DNA of 64,000 bases from Subtercola boreus. Its GTDB lineage: Bacteria > Actinomycetota > Actinomycetes > Actinomycetales > Microbacteriaceae. The stretch lies in the NCBI RefSeq assembly GCF_003399625.1, contig NZ_NBXA01000002.1:62001-126000 (forward strand). The letters are read 5' to 3'. The first letter of the stretch is position 1, and every line of letters begins with the position of its first letter. A program made the translations under genes and the position numbers. This document shows positions 8,442 through 16,579 of the stretch, piece by piece. Under the pieces are notes generated by a model. It saw nothing but the letters and a program-made list of their open reading frames with translations, was not told the origin of the DNA and made no database searches.

Positions 8442-9259
8442 TGCGCAGATTCCCGATCGGCGGATACCTCGCCCTGTTGGTCGCCGTCGCCGCGATGGTC
8501 CTTCCTCTGGTCTGGATGCTGTTGGCCAGCTTCAAGGGCCAGACGGAGATCTACTCCCTCCCCATCCAGTGGCTGCCGTCGTCGTTCGCGCCGACGAACT
8601 ACAGCGATGCGCTCGACGTGGTGCCGTTCGGGGCGTTCTTCGTCAACAGCGCCATCACCACGGTCGTCGGGGCCGGCATCAAGATCATCCTGGGGCTGAT
8701 GACGGCCTACGCCCTGGTGTTCATCGAGGTGCCCTTCAAGAAGGTGTTCTTCGCGATCGTGATCTTCGCACTGCTCGTTCCGCAGCAGATCGTGATCATT
8801 CCGAACTACACGCTGGTCGCGAGCCTCGGCTGGCTGAACACCTACCAGGGCATCATCGTGCCCGGCCTGGCGAGTGCGTTCGGCACCTTCCTGTTCCGGC
8901 AGCACTTCCTCTCGCTGCCGCCCTCGGTGCTCGAAGCGGCGGCGCTCGACGGCGCGGGTCACCTCCGGCGGCTCTGGGCCTTCGTCGTGCCGATGTCGAC
9001 CCCGACCATCGCAGCGGTCGCCCTCGTCTCGGTGGTCACCGAGTGGAACGAGTACCTCTGGCCGCTCCTGGTGGTCGACCGCCCGAACATGATGACTCTC
9101 CCGATCGGCCTCACGCTGCTGCAGAACACCGACGGCATCACGAACTGGGGTGTGCTGATGGCCGGCACGGTTCTGGTCACCCTGCCGATCCTCATCGTCT
9201 TCTTCGTGATGCAGCGAAAGATCGTCGCCGGTCTCACCGCGGGCGCGGTCACCGGTTAG
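8438..9259 (+). CDS. ABC transporter permease, UgpE/MalG type
   Basis: Second membrane subunit of the same importer, 273 residues with six hydrophobic segments. It shows the EAA loop EAAALDGAGHLRRLWAFVVP and the MalG-like C-terminal pattern (EWNEYLWPLLV). ATG 8438 overlaps the upstream stop codon; ATG 8441 is an alternative one codon later. It probably forms a heterodimer with the preceding permease. An 80-base gap separates it from the binding protein gene. Confidence 0.92.
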   Translation: MMRRFPIGGYLALLVAVAAMVLPLVWMLLASFKGQTEIYSLPIQWLPSSFAPTNYSDALDVVPFGAFFVNSAITTVVGAGIKIILGLMTAYALVFIEVPFKKVFFAIVIFALLVPQQIVIIPNYTLVASLGWLNTYQGIIVPGLASAFGTFLFRQHFLSLPPSVLEAAALDGAGHLRRLWAFVVPMSTPTIAAVALVSVVTEWNEYLWPLLVVDRPNMMTLPIGLTLLQNTDGITNWGVLMAGTVLVTLPILIVFFVMQRKIVAGLTAGAVTG

Positions 9260-9339
9260 CCCCCCTCGCACCAGCACCCCGCTCACCAGCTCCCCCCTCG
9301 CCTTCTCCCCACCCCGCCCTCTGACAGAAAGACAGAACC

Positions 9340-10719
9340 ATGACGCCTCGTTTCGATCTCTCGAATGCCTTCCCCAACGGCGTGACGCGCCGCAATGTAC
9401 TCGCCTTCGGGGCCGCGCTCTCGGGCACGGCCCTCCTCGCCGCCTGCGCCGGGCCCTCCGTGGGCGGCGATGTCGGTTCTGCCGCCTCCGCCACTCCCGC
9501 CCAGGACTGGACGAACGTCAAGCCGGCCTCCTCGATCACCTGGTGGACCAACCACCCCGGCAACTCGATGGCGACGGAGCAGGCCATCATCGACGGCTTC
9601 CAGGCGGCGAACCCGGGTATCGTCGTCAACATGGTCACGGCCGGTGCGAACTACGACGAGATCGCGCAGAAGTTCCAGGCGGCATCCGGAACCGACAGCG
9701 TGCCCGACCTGGTGGGCGCGAGCGACGTGTGGTGGTTCCGTTACATGATCAACCAGCAGATCATCCCGCTCGACGACCTCGCCGCGCACCTCAACGCGAA
9801 CACCGACGACTTCAACAGCACCCTCTACGGCGACTACGAGTACAACGGCAGCCACTGGGCGATGCCCTACGCGCGGTCGACGCCGCTGTTCTACTACAAC
9901 AAGTCGCTCTGGAGCGCAGCCGGCCTTCCCGACCGCGCACCCGCGACCTGGGACGAGTTCGACGAATGGGCCCCGAGGCTCAGCGCCGTGATGAACGGTG
10001 CGGCCCCGCTCGGTATCGGCAAGGGCACCTCCTGGGCCGCCTGGTGGTTCTGCAACATCATGTGGGGCAAGGGCGGCGCGTACTCGAGCGACTGGACCAT
10101 GAAGCTCGATCAGCCCGAGACCCTCGAGGCGGGGGAGTACCTCCGCTCGATGATCAACGAGAAGAAGAGCGCCACGGTGTCGGCGACCGACTCGGCGGCC
10201 GACTTCGGGGCGGGCCTCAGCGCCTGCACGGTCGCCTCGACGGGTGCACTCACGGGCATCCTGAAGTCGTCGACCTTCGACGTCGGGACGGGCTTTCTGC
10301 CGGCCGGCCCGAAGGGCGCGTTCACGCCGACGGGCGGAACGGGCATGGCGATCCCGGCGGGAAAGACGCCCGAGCAGCAGCTTGCGGCCGGAATGTTCCT
10401 CAAGTACCTCACCGATGCCGAGCAGACGGCGACGTTCTCGGCGGCGACCGGCTACATGCCGGTGCGCACCTCGGCGATGGATGGCGCCACGATGAGTGCG
10501 ATCTACACGCAGAAGCCGCAGTTCCGCACCGCGGTCGACCAGCTGAAGAACGCGCGCTCGCAGGACTGGGCGCGTTCGTTCGTGCCGTCGGGCGACAAGT
10601 ACCTCACCACCGCGCTCGAGCAGATCATGCTGCAGAACTCCGCCGCAGCCGACGTGTTCCCGAAGGCATCTGCCGACATCACCACCTCGTACGAGCAGAA
10701 CGTGGTGCCGTACCTGTGA
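9340..10719 (+). CDS. Extracellular solute-binding lipoprotein, UgpB-like
   Basis: Substrate-capture subunit of the importer, 459 residues. The N-terminus combines a twin-arginine motif (TRRNVLAFG) with a lipobox (LLAAC, Cys36), so it is likely Tat-exported and lipid-anchored on the outer face of the membrane. The body is an SBP_bac_1-type protein (TWWTNHPG, VPDLVGASDVWWFRYMINQ, MPYARSTPLFYYNK), closest in style to UgpB. Position between the permeases and a glycerophosphodiesterase gene supports glycerol 3-phosphate or glycerophosphodiesters as ligand; sugars cannot be excluded. An AGAAAGACAGAA purine run precedes ATG 9340. Confidence 0.92.
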   Translation: MTPRFDLSNAFPNGVTRRNVLAFGAALSGTALLAACAGPSVGGDVGSAASATPAQDWTNVKPASSITWWTNHPGNSMATEQAIIDGFQAANPGIVVNMVTAGANYDEIAQKFQAASGTDSVPDLVGASDVWWFRYMINQQIIPLDDLAAHLNANTDDFNSTLYGDYEYNGSHWAMPYARSTPLFYYNKSLWSAAGLPDRAPATWDEFDEWAPRLSAVMNGAAPLGIGKGTSWAAWWFCNIMWGKGGAYSSDWTMKLDQPETLEAGEYLRSMINEKKSATVSATDSAADFGAGLSACTVASTGALTGILKSSTFDVGTGFLPAGPKGAFTPTGGTGMAIPAGKTPEQQLAAGMFLKYLTDAEQTATFSAATGYMPVRTSAMDGATMSAIYTQKPQFRTAVDQLKNARSQDWARSFVPSGDKYLTTALEQIMLQNSAAADVFPKASADITTSYEQNVVPYL

Positions 10720-11600
10720 GCCCCCTCGTTGTCGCTCCCCGCATCATCGCCCACCGCGGCGCTTCGTCGGTCGCCCCGGAGAACACCATCGCCTCCTTCG
10801 ACGCCGCGCTCGCGGCCGGAGCCGACGCCATCGAGGTCGATCTGCAGCTCACAGCCGACGGGGTCGCAGTGGTCATCCACGACGACCGCCTCGACCGCAC
10901 GACCGATCTGGTCGGCTCGGTGGCCGACACGGATGCTCGCTCCCTTGCCTCGGCCGACGCCGGAAGCTGGTTCGCCCCGGCCTTCGCGGGTACCCGCGTG
11001 CCGACCTTCGACAACCTGATCGCCTGGGCCGTCCGGCACCCGGAGACGGGATGGCTGCTGGAGTTCAAGGGCCGCTGGGAGGAGCGTTCGCTCGCGCCGG
11101 AGCTGGAGAAGGTGCGCCTTGCCGGGATGGTGCCCCGCACCGTCGTGCAGAGCTTCGACGTCGAGACGGTGCGGGCGCTGGGCGCTACGGCCCCGGATGT
11201 GCGGCTCGAGTTGCTCGTTTCGGAGCTGCCGGGGTTGCCCGCCCGACGCGCGTGGATAGGGGCTGCGGAGGCTGCCGCCGTCACGCCGCCCGGCGTGGCC
11301 GATGCGGAGGCGGCGGCGGTGGGAGCAGCGGAGGCTGCGGCTGCGGCGACTGCGGAGCTCGTTCGTCTGCTGGGCGAGCTGGGCGCCGCCGGGTGCAATC
11401 CGTACGGGCTACTGCTCGTCGAGCATCCGGAGCTCGCCGCCGATCTCCGGGCGGCCGGGTACTCGGTGACGCCCTGGACGCTGGATGAGCCCCGACAGTG
11501 GGAGCTCGCCGTGTCGGCGGGTGTCGACGGGATCATCACCAACCGGCCCCAGGACCTCGCGGCCTGGGCGGAGGGTGAGGGGACGGGCACGGGCGCCTGA
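10716..11600 (+). CDS. Glycerophosphodiester phosphodiesterase
   Basis: Hydrolyses glycerophosphodiesters to glycerol 3-phosphate and an alcohol. It has 294 residues and starts at GTG 10716, overlapping the binding-protein stop (GTGA). It carries the GDPD motifs IIAHRGASSVAPENT, EVDLQLTADG and VIHDD. No signal peptide is visible, so it should act in the cytosol, like UgpQ. As last gene of the uptake operon it mirrors the ugp arrangement of enterobacteria. An Ala-rich stretch (about residues 187-215) interrupts the C-terminal half and looks like a low-complexity insertion within the TIM barrel. Confidence 0.92.
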   Translation: MSPLVVAPRIIAHRGASSVAPENTIASFDAALAAGADAIEVDLQLTADGVAVVIHDDRLDRTTDLVGSVADTDARSLASADAGSWFAPAFAGTRVPTFDNLIAWAVRHPETGWLLEFKGRWEERSLAPELEKVRLAGMVPRTVVQSFDVETVRALGATAPDVRLELLVSELPGLPARRAWIGAAEAAAVTPPGVADAEAAAVGAAEAAAAATAELVRLLGELGAAGCNPYGLLLVEHPELAADLRAAGYSVTPWTLDEPRQWELAVSAGVDGIITNRPQDLAAWAEGEGTGTGA

Positions 11601-11671
11601 GCCCGCGCCTGCGTCTGCGCCTGCGTGGACTCCGGGCATCCGGAGCCAGCCCATGACAGGCTGGTGACGTG

Positions 11672-13624
11672 ATGGAACTGTTGATCGCGGGGGTGTGCGC
11701 CCTCCTGGGCATCGCCGGCGCTGCCCTGCTCGGGCCCAAGGTGCGGATCGCCTCGCCGCTGGTGCTCGTCGCGCTCGGCATCGCGGTGAGCTTCCTGCCG
11801 GTGGTGCCGGCGTTCCAGGTCGAGCCGGAGTTGATCCTGGCGGGCGTGCTCCCGCCGCTGCTCTACTCGGCGTCGGTCTCGATGCCGGCGATGAACTTCC
11901 GCCGGGAGTTCGCCGCGATCAGCGGGCTCTCGATCGTGCTGGTGATCGCCTCGTCGGTGGTGCTCGGCCTGTTCTTCGCCTGGGTGATCCCGGGGCTCGA
12001 CCTCTGGTGGGGCATCGCGCTCGGTGCGATCGTGAGCCCCACGGATGCGGTGGCCACCTCGATCGTCAAGAGATCGCCTGTCTCCTCCCGTGCGGTGGCG
12101 ATCCTCGAGGGCGAGAGCCTGCTGAACGACGCGACGGCCCTCGTGCTGCTGCGTACAGCCGTCGCGGGAGCGGCCGCCTCCGTCTCCCTCTGGGGCACGA
12201 TCGGCGAGTTCGCCTTCGCGGTCGCCGTCGCCGCTGCGCTCGGATTCGTGGTGGGCCGCCTGAACCTGTTCGTGCGCGCGCGCATCCAGAACGCGACGGT
12301 GGGCACGGTCATCTCGTTCACGGTGCCGTTCCTGGCGTCGATCCCGGCCGAGCTGCTGGGCGCATCCGGTCTCGTCGCCGCCGTCGTGGCCGGCCTCGTG
12401 ACCGGCCGCCTCGGGCCCCGGGTGCTGTCGCCGCAGAGCCGCCAGTCGGACACCCAGAACTGGAACACGGTCGAGCTGGTGCTCGAGGGCGCCGTCTTCC
12501 TCCTGATGGGGCTCGAACTCTCGTCGATCTTCGCGGAGGTGGGCCAGGAGCGGATCGGCGTCGGACCGACACTGCTGATCGCGCTCGGCGCCCTGTTGCT
12601 GACGATTCTGGTACGGGCCGCCTATGTCGCACCGCTGTTGCGAGGGCTGAAGAAACGCTCGGAGCGCACGGCGAGCATGAAGCCGCGCCTGACCCGGATG
12701 GCATCGGCGCTCGCCGACCCGGCCGCCGCAGCCCAGCGCGCATCGGGGATGATCGAGGCTGCGCGTGCGGGGCAGGGCGCGGAGCGGCTGCGCGCCCTCG
12801 GGGCCGGTGCGGTCGGTGCCGACGTTGATGCCGGTGCCGATGCAGACGTTCCGCGGACCCCCGGCATCCCGCAGGCGCCCGGCGCGGGATGGGCGCCGGG
12901 CGAGGTCGTGGGCGGGCCCGGCTTCGGGCGGGGTGCGGCCGCACGGAACGGCGGAGCGACCTCCGATCTCGCCCTCCGCGCAGACCTCAGCGACCGCGCC
13001 CGGCGACGCATCAAGCGGCGACTGCGGAGGCGCCGCCCACCGACCGTCGCCGACATGACCCGGTTCACCACGCGCATCACCCGCACCCTCGCCGACATCG
13101 ACTACCTCGTGCAGGCGCCGCTCGGTTGGCGAGACGGCGCGGTCGTCGTCTGGGCCGGCATGCGCGGAGCGGTGACGGTCGCAGCGGCCCAGACCCTTCC
13201 GCAGGAGACCCCGAACCGCTCGCTCCTTGTGCTCATCGCGTTCGTCGTCGCTGCCCTGTCGCTGCTGGTCCAGGGCGGAACACTGCCGCTGGTCATCCGG
13301 TGGCTGAAGCTCGCACCCCTCGACGCGGACCTCGCTGCGGACGAACGGGCCCGCTTGTTCACGCTGCTCAGCGAGACGACGCTGGATGATCATCCGGAAG
13401 CCGTGGACAGCACGACCACCACCTCGGAGGACTCGGACGACGTACCCGACGCAGACCGCACCCCGAAGCAGCAGGCGCTGGCCCTCATCGCGGCGAAGCG
13501 AACCGTGCTGCTCGACGCCCGCGACGACGGCACCTTCAACGCCGACACCCTCGACGCGGCCCTCTCGGCCCTGGACGCCGATCAAATAGCCCTCCAACTC
13601 CAGCCCCCCACCCCCACCCCCTGA
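11672..13624 (+). CDS. Monovalent cation/proton antiporter, CPA1 (NhaP-like)
   Basis: Polytopic membrane protein of 650 residues exchanging Na+ or K+ for protons. The core motifs are GAIVSPTDAVAT and EGESLLNDATALVLL, the latter with the ion-binding Asn-Asp pair. Membrane segments fill residues 1-325. They are followed by a long charged loop of about 140 residues, rich in Ala, Gly, Pro and Arg, and then by the last segments including GMRGAVTVAAAQTLP. Such a loop is longer than in typical family members. The C-terminus is cytosolic, acidic and Thr-rich. GTG 11669 directly precedes ATG 11672, so the exact start is ambiguous by one codon. Confidence 0.9.
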   Translation: MELLIAGVCALLGIAGAALLGPKVRIASPLVLVALGIAVSFLPVVPAFQVEPELILAGVLPPLLYSASVSMPAMNFRREFAAISGLSIVLVIASSVVLGLFFAWVIPGLDLWWGIALGAIVSPTDAVATSIVKRSPVSSRAVAILEGESLLNDATALVLLRTAVAGAAASVSLWGTIGEFAFAVAVAAALGFVVGRLNLFVRARIQNATVGTVISFTVPFLASIPAELLGASGLVAAVVAGLVTGRLGPRVLSPQSRQSDTQNWNTVELVLEGAVFLLMGLELSSIFAEVGQERIGVGPTLLIALGALLLTILVRAAYVAPLLRGLKKRSERTASMKPRLTRMASALADPAAAAQRASGMIEAARAGQGAERLRALGAGAVGADVDAGADADVPRTPGIPQAPGAGWAPGEVVGGPGFGRGAAARNGGATSDLALRADLSDRARRRIKRRLRRRRPPTVADMTRFTTRITRTLADIDYLVQAPLGWRDGAVVVWAGMRGAVTVAAAQTLPQETPNRSLLVLIAFVVAALSLLVQGGTLPLVIRWLKLAPLDADLAADERARLFTLLSETTLDDHPEAVDSTTTTSEDSDDVPDADRTPKQQALALIAAKRTVLLDARDDGTFNADTLDAALSALDADQIALQLQPPTPTP

Positions 13625-13645
13625 CCCCACCCCCCCCCCAACACA

Positions 13646-13707
13646 AATCGAGTGGGCAGTTTGGGCCCCAACCTTGCGGTTTTGGGGCCCAAACTGCCCA
13701 CTCGATT
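13646..13707. repeat. 26-bp-arm perfect palindrome between convergent genes
   Basis: Arm 13646-13671 pairs perfectly with 13682-13707 around a 10-base loop; the arms contain CGAGTGGGCAGTTTGGGCCC. It lies between the stop codons of the antiporter gene and metQ, so a bidirectional terminator is plausible. No T-run follows either arm, and the length and perfection of the arms suggest a mobile or dispersed palindromic repeat serving as the terminator. Confidence 0.75.
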
Positions 13708-13733
13708 GGAAAAGGGGAGGGGAGGGGGGAGGG

Positions 13734-14648
13734 TCAGGGGGCGGTGAGGGGGAGGAGGATGCCCGCGACCGACGGATCCGTGGCGAGGAAGTTCTGCACG
13801 GCCGGGTCCTGGAACGCGGCGACCAGCTTCTTGATGTTGTCGGTGTCCTTGAAGTCCGATCCGATCGTGAGCTGCCCGGCGAACTCGTCGGGCGCCTGCG
13901 GGGCGAAGATCTGCTTGGCGATCGGGATGTTCGCCGCCAGGTAGTACTCGGTGTAGCCGACGGCCGCGTCGAGGTCGGGCAGTGAACGGGACTGGGCCGC
14001 GAAGTCGAGCAGCGTGAACTTCAGGTTCTTCGGATTGGAGGCGATGTCGTCCTGTGTCGCAGTGCCCTTGCTGGTGCCCGGCTTCAGGGTGATGAGGCCG
14101 GCGCTGTCGAGGATCCACAGCCCCTGCGCCTCGTTTGCCGGGTCGGAGTACAGCGAGATCGTTCCGCCGTCGGGAATCTCGGAGACGTCGGTGTACTTGT
14201 CGCTCCAGAGCCCGAAGCCCCAGCGGAACACCGGCGTCGCTGCCTCCTCCTTGAAGTCGGGGTTCGACTCGAGCACCTGCCCGAGCCAGAGCTTGTGCTG
14301 GTACACAGTTGCAGCGACTTCGCCGTCACTCACCGCGCGGTTGATCGTGTTGCTGTCGCTCAGGCCCTTGAACTGCACGTTGATGCCGTACTTGGGCGCG
14401 ACGTTCGCGGCGACGAAATTCACAAGTGCCTGCTCCGAGGCGTTGCCTTCCGCGGTGGCCACATAGAGGGTTGCGCCGGCCGTGTCGTTCGCTGAGGCGG
14501 TCGGGCTGAGCAGCGGGATGGTGATCGCGGCGGCGACGCCGACGACGACCACTGCGGCACCGGCGACAAAGGGCCAGCGGCGGCGCTTCTTGAGCTCGAA
14601 TCCGAGCTCGGAGTCGGGGCCGGAGCTGTGTGAGGGTGTTTCGGACAT
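13734..14648 (-). CDS. metQ: MetQ/NlpA-family substrate-binding protein
   Basis: Binding subunit of a methionine-type ABC importer, 304 residues. The NlpA domain is clear (YGINVQFKGLSDSNTINRAVSDGEV, LDFAAQSRSLPDLDAAVGY, AFQDPAVQNFL). Unlike typical MetQ there is no lipobox. Residues about 24-48 form a hydrophobic segment after a basic KKRRRWP stretch, so the protein is probably held by an N-terminal membrane anchor. It is last in an apparent operon monooxygenase-metN-metI-metQ. With the flavin monooxygenase upstream, the ligand could be an organosulfur compound other than methionine. Confidence 0.9.
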   Translation of the reverse strand: MSETPSHSSGPDSELGFELKKRRRWPFVAGAAVVVVGVAAAITIPLLSPTASANDTAGATLYVATAEGNASEQALVNFVAANVAPKYGINVQFKGLSDSNTINRAVSDGEVAATVYQHKLWLGQVLESNPDFKEEAATPVFRWGFGLWSDKYTDVSEIPDGGTISLYSDPANEAQGLWILDSAGLITLKPGTSKGTATQDDIASNPKNLKFTLLDFAAQSRSLPDLDAAVGYTEYYLAANIPIAKQIFAPQAPDEFAGQLTIGSDFKDTDNIKKLVAAFQDPAVQNFLATDPSVAGILLPLTAP

Positions 14649-14713
14649 GGGGGTAGTACCTCTCGTGGATGCTGTGAGAAAAGAAGGAGAAAAGGGTGGA
14701 GCGCGTACCGGGC

Positions 14714-15475
14714 CTACGCCGGTGACGTCGCGTTCGCCGCTTCGATGTCGGCGCGCGCGATGCGCCGCGCATACCGCCGCCCGCTGGCCGTGGCCGCGTG
14801 CGGCGTGGTCATTCGCACCAGCCGGTCGCCGGTGACCTGAACCAGCGCGACGGTCGCGACGAGGATGATGATCGTCGCTCCCATCACCGTGTTGTCGAAC
14901 CGCTGGTAGCCGTACGTCACGGCGACGTAGCCGATGCCGCCGGCCCCGATCGTGCCGGCGATGGCCGAGTACTCGATCATCGCGATGGTGTTGATGGTGA
15001 GCCCGCCGATCAGCGACGGGATCGCCTCAGCGAGCTGCGCGGTGCGAATGATCTGCAACCGTGACCCGCCCGAGGCCTTCGCCACACGCACCAGCGACGG
15101 CGGAACGCTCCGCAACGAGTTCTCGACGATGCGCGTGAAGAACGCGATCCCGGCGATCGACATCGGCACGACGGCGGCCGCGATCCCGATGTTCGTGCCG
15201 GTGATGAAGCGCGTGAACGGCACGATCGACGCCATCAGGATCAGGAACGGGAGCGATCGCCCGATGCTGACGATCCAGCTCAGCACCTGGTGGAGCGCCG
15301 GGTTCTCGAACAGCCCGCCGGGCGCGAGGTTGTGGATGATCGACCCGAGCGGGATGCCCACCACCACCACGATCGCCATGACGATGCCGACCATGATCAG
15401 GGTCTCCCCGAGCGCGGGGAAGACCAGCGCGGGGATGTCCGCGAGCGGCACCTGGTTGTTCGCCAGAACGCTCAT
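14714..15475 (-). CDS. metI: Methionine-type ABC transporter permease
   Basis: Five-segment MetI-type permease, 253 residues, a little longer than E. coli MetI because of a C-terminal tail. Family features include the LGETLIMVGIVMAIVVVVGIPLG start and the coupling-loop region VAKASGGSRLQIIRTAQLAEAIPSLIGG. ATG 15475 overlaps the metN stop codon (ATGA), showing coupled translation. It forms the membrane channel for the MetQ-delivered substrate. Confidence 0.92.
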   Translation of the reverse strand: MSVLANNQVPLADIPALVFPALGETLIMVGIVMAIVVVVGIPLGSIIHNLAPGGLFENPALHQVLSWIVSIGRSLPFLILMASIVPFTRFITGTNIGIAAAVVPMSIAGIAFFTRIVENSLRSVPPSLVRVAKASGGSRLQIIRTAQLAEAIPSLIGGLTINTIAMIEYSAIAGTIGAGGIGYVAVTYGYQRFDNTVMGATIIILVATVALVQVTGDRLVRMTTPHAATASGRRYARRIARADIEAANATSPA

Positions 15476-16575
15476 GCGGCGACCTCCGCCGGCTCGCGGG
15501 CGGCGTTCTCGGCGGCGTCGGGAGCGGCGTCCGGAGCGGCGTTCTCGGCGGCGTCGGAAGCGGCGTCCGGAGCGGCCGACGCGGGGACCGGAGCGAGAAC
15601 GCCCGGCCGGGCGTCCAGACCCAGCGCCGCGGCCGCAGCAACGACGGCGCTCGCGTCCGACGCCCGCAGCCCGATCGTCGCGTTGCCGACGACCGAACCG
15701 TTGATCGTCTCGATCGACGCTCCCAGCAGCGAGACCGGCGTCGACAGGGCGCTGGAGAGCCGCGTGACCCAGTCGGTCGGCACGGCCGACGACGTGTAGC
15801 TGACCACCCAGGCCGCCTCGTCGAGGCCGCCTGCCAGCGGCACCCGCACCGGGTTCAGCGCCAGCCCGAGCGGCGACGACGCGTCGCGCAGCAGGTCGAC
15901 GACCCGCCCCGACTCCACGATGTGGCCGTGGTCGAGCCGCGCGACCGAATCGGCGACCTTAAGCACGGTCTCCATCTCATGAGTGATGAACAGGATCGAG
16001 AGCCCGAGGTCGTCGCGCAGCTCCTTCAGCAGCGTCGTGATCGACGTCGTCGATTCGGGGTCGAGCCCCGAGGTGGCCTCGTCGGCGAGCAGGATCGACG
16101 GCCGGAGCGCGAGAGCCCGCGCGATCCCGACCCGCTGCCGCTGCCCGCCCGAGAGCTCGTGCGGGTAGTGGTTCGCCCGCGACGACAGCCCGACCCGGTC
16201 GAGCAGTTCGGTGACGCGCTTCTTCGACTCCCTGGCGGTCACGCCGAGATACCCGAGTGGCAGGGCGACGTTCTCGGCGGCAGTGCGCCGGCTGAACAGC
16301 CCGTCGGACTGGAAGATCGTGCCGATGCGACGGCGCGCGATCCGGAGTTTCTCCTCGGAGAGAGACGACAGGTTCTCGCCGTTCACGACGACCGAGCCGG
16401 AGGTGGGCCGCTCCAGGAGGTTGACGCACTGCGCGAGGGTCGACTTGCCGGCCCCGCTCGGCCCGACGACCGCAAAGATCTCGCCCGCCGCAACGCTGAA
16501 GTCGAGGTTGTCGAGCACGGTGACCGCCGAGGGTCCCTGCCCGTAGACCTTCGTGAGCTTCTCGAGGGCGATCAT
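15472..16575 (-). CDS. metN: Methionine-type ABC transporter ATP-binding protein
   Basis: ATPase subunit of the importer, 367 residues from ATG 16575 (MIALEKLTKVYG). Walker A is GPSGAGKST, the signature LSGGQRQRVGIARAL and Walker B ILLADEATSGLDP. A C-terminal NIL regulatory domain follows at about 265-335. The final 35 residues are an Ala/Asp/Glu/Pro tail encoded by two tandem 36-bp repeats, not a standard MetN feature. The gene begins four bases after the stop codon of the upstream monooxygenase, placing both in one transcript. Confidence 0.92.
   Translation of the reverse strand: MIALEKLTKVYGQGPSAVTVLDNLDFSVAAGEIFAVVGPSGAGKSTLAQCVNLLERPTSGSVVVNGENLSSLSEEKLRIARRRIGTIFQSDGLFSRRTAAENVALPLGYLGVTARESKKRVTELLDRVGLSSRANHYPHELSGGQRQRVGIARALALRPSILLADEATSGLDPESTTSITTLLKELRDDLGLSILFITHEMETVLKVADSVARLDHGHIVESGRVVDLLRDASSPLGLALNPVRVPLAGGLDEAAWVVSYTSSAVPTDWVTRLSSALSTPVSLLGASIETINGSVVGNATIGLRASDASAVVAAAAALGLDARPGVLAPVPASAAPDAASDAAENAAPDAAPDAAENAAREPAEVAA
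15500..15571. repeat. Two tandem 36-bp in-frame repeats in metN
   Basis: Bases 15500-15535 and 15536-15571 are identical except for one position. The unit is a multiple of three and encodes 12 residues of the pattern DAAENAAPDAA, forming the low-complexity tail of MetN. An in-frame duplication, probably neutral. Confidence 0.8.
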
Positions 16576-16579
16576 CCGG

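Noticed and set aside
10679-13630. Long minus-strand open frame opposite GDPD and the antiporter
   Set aside because: Both plus-strand genes have full family motifs; the antisense frame has none and spans two genes.
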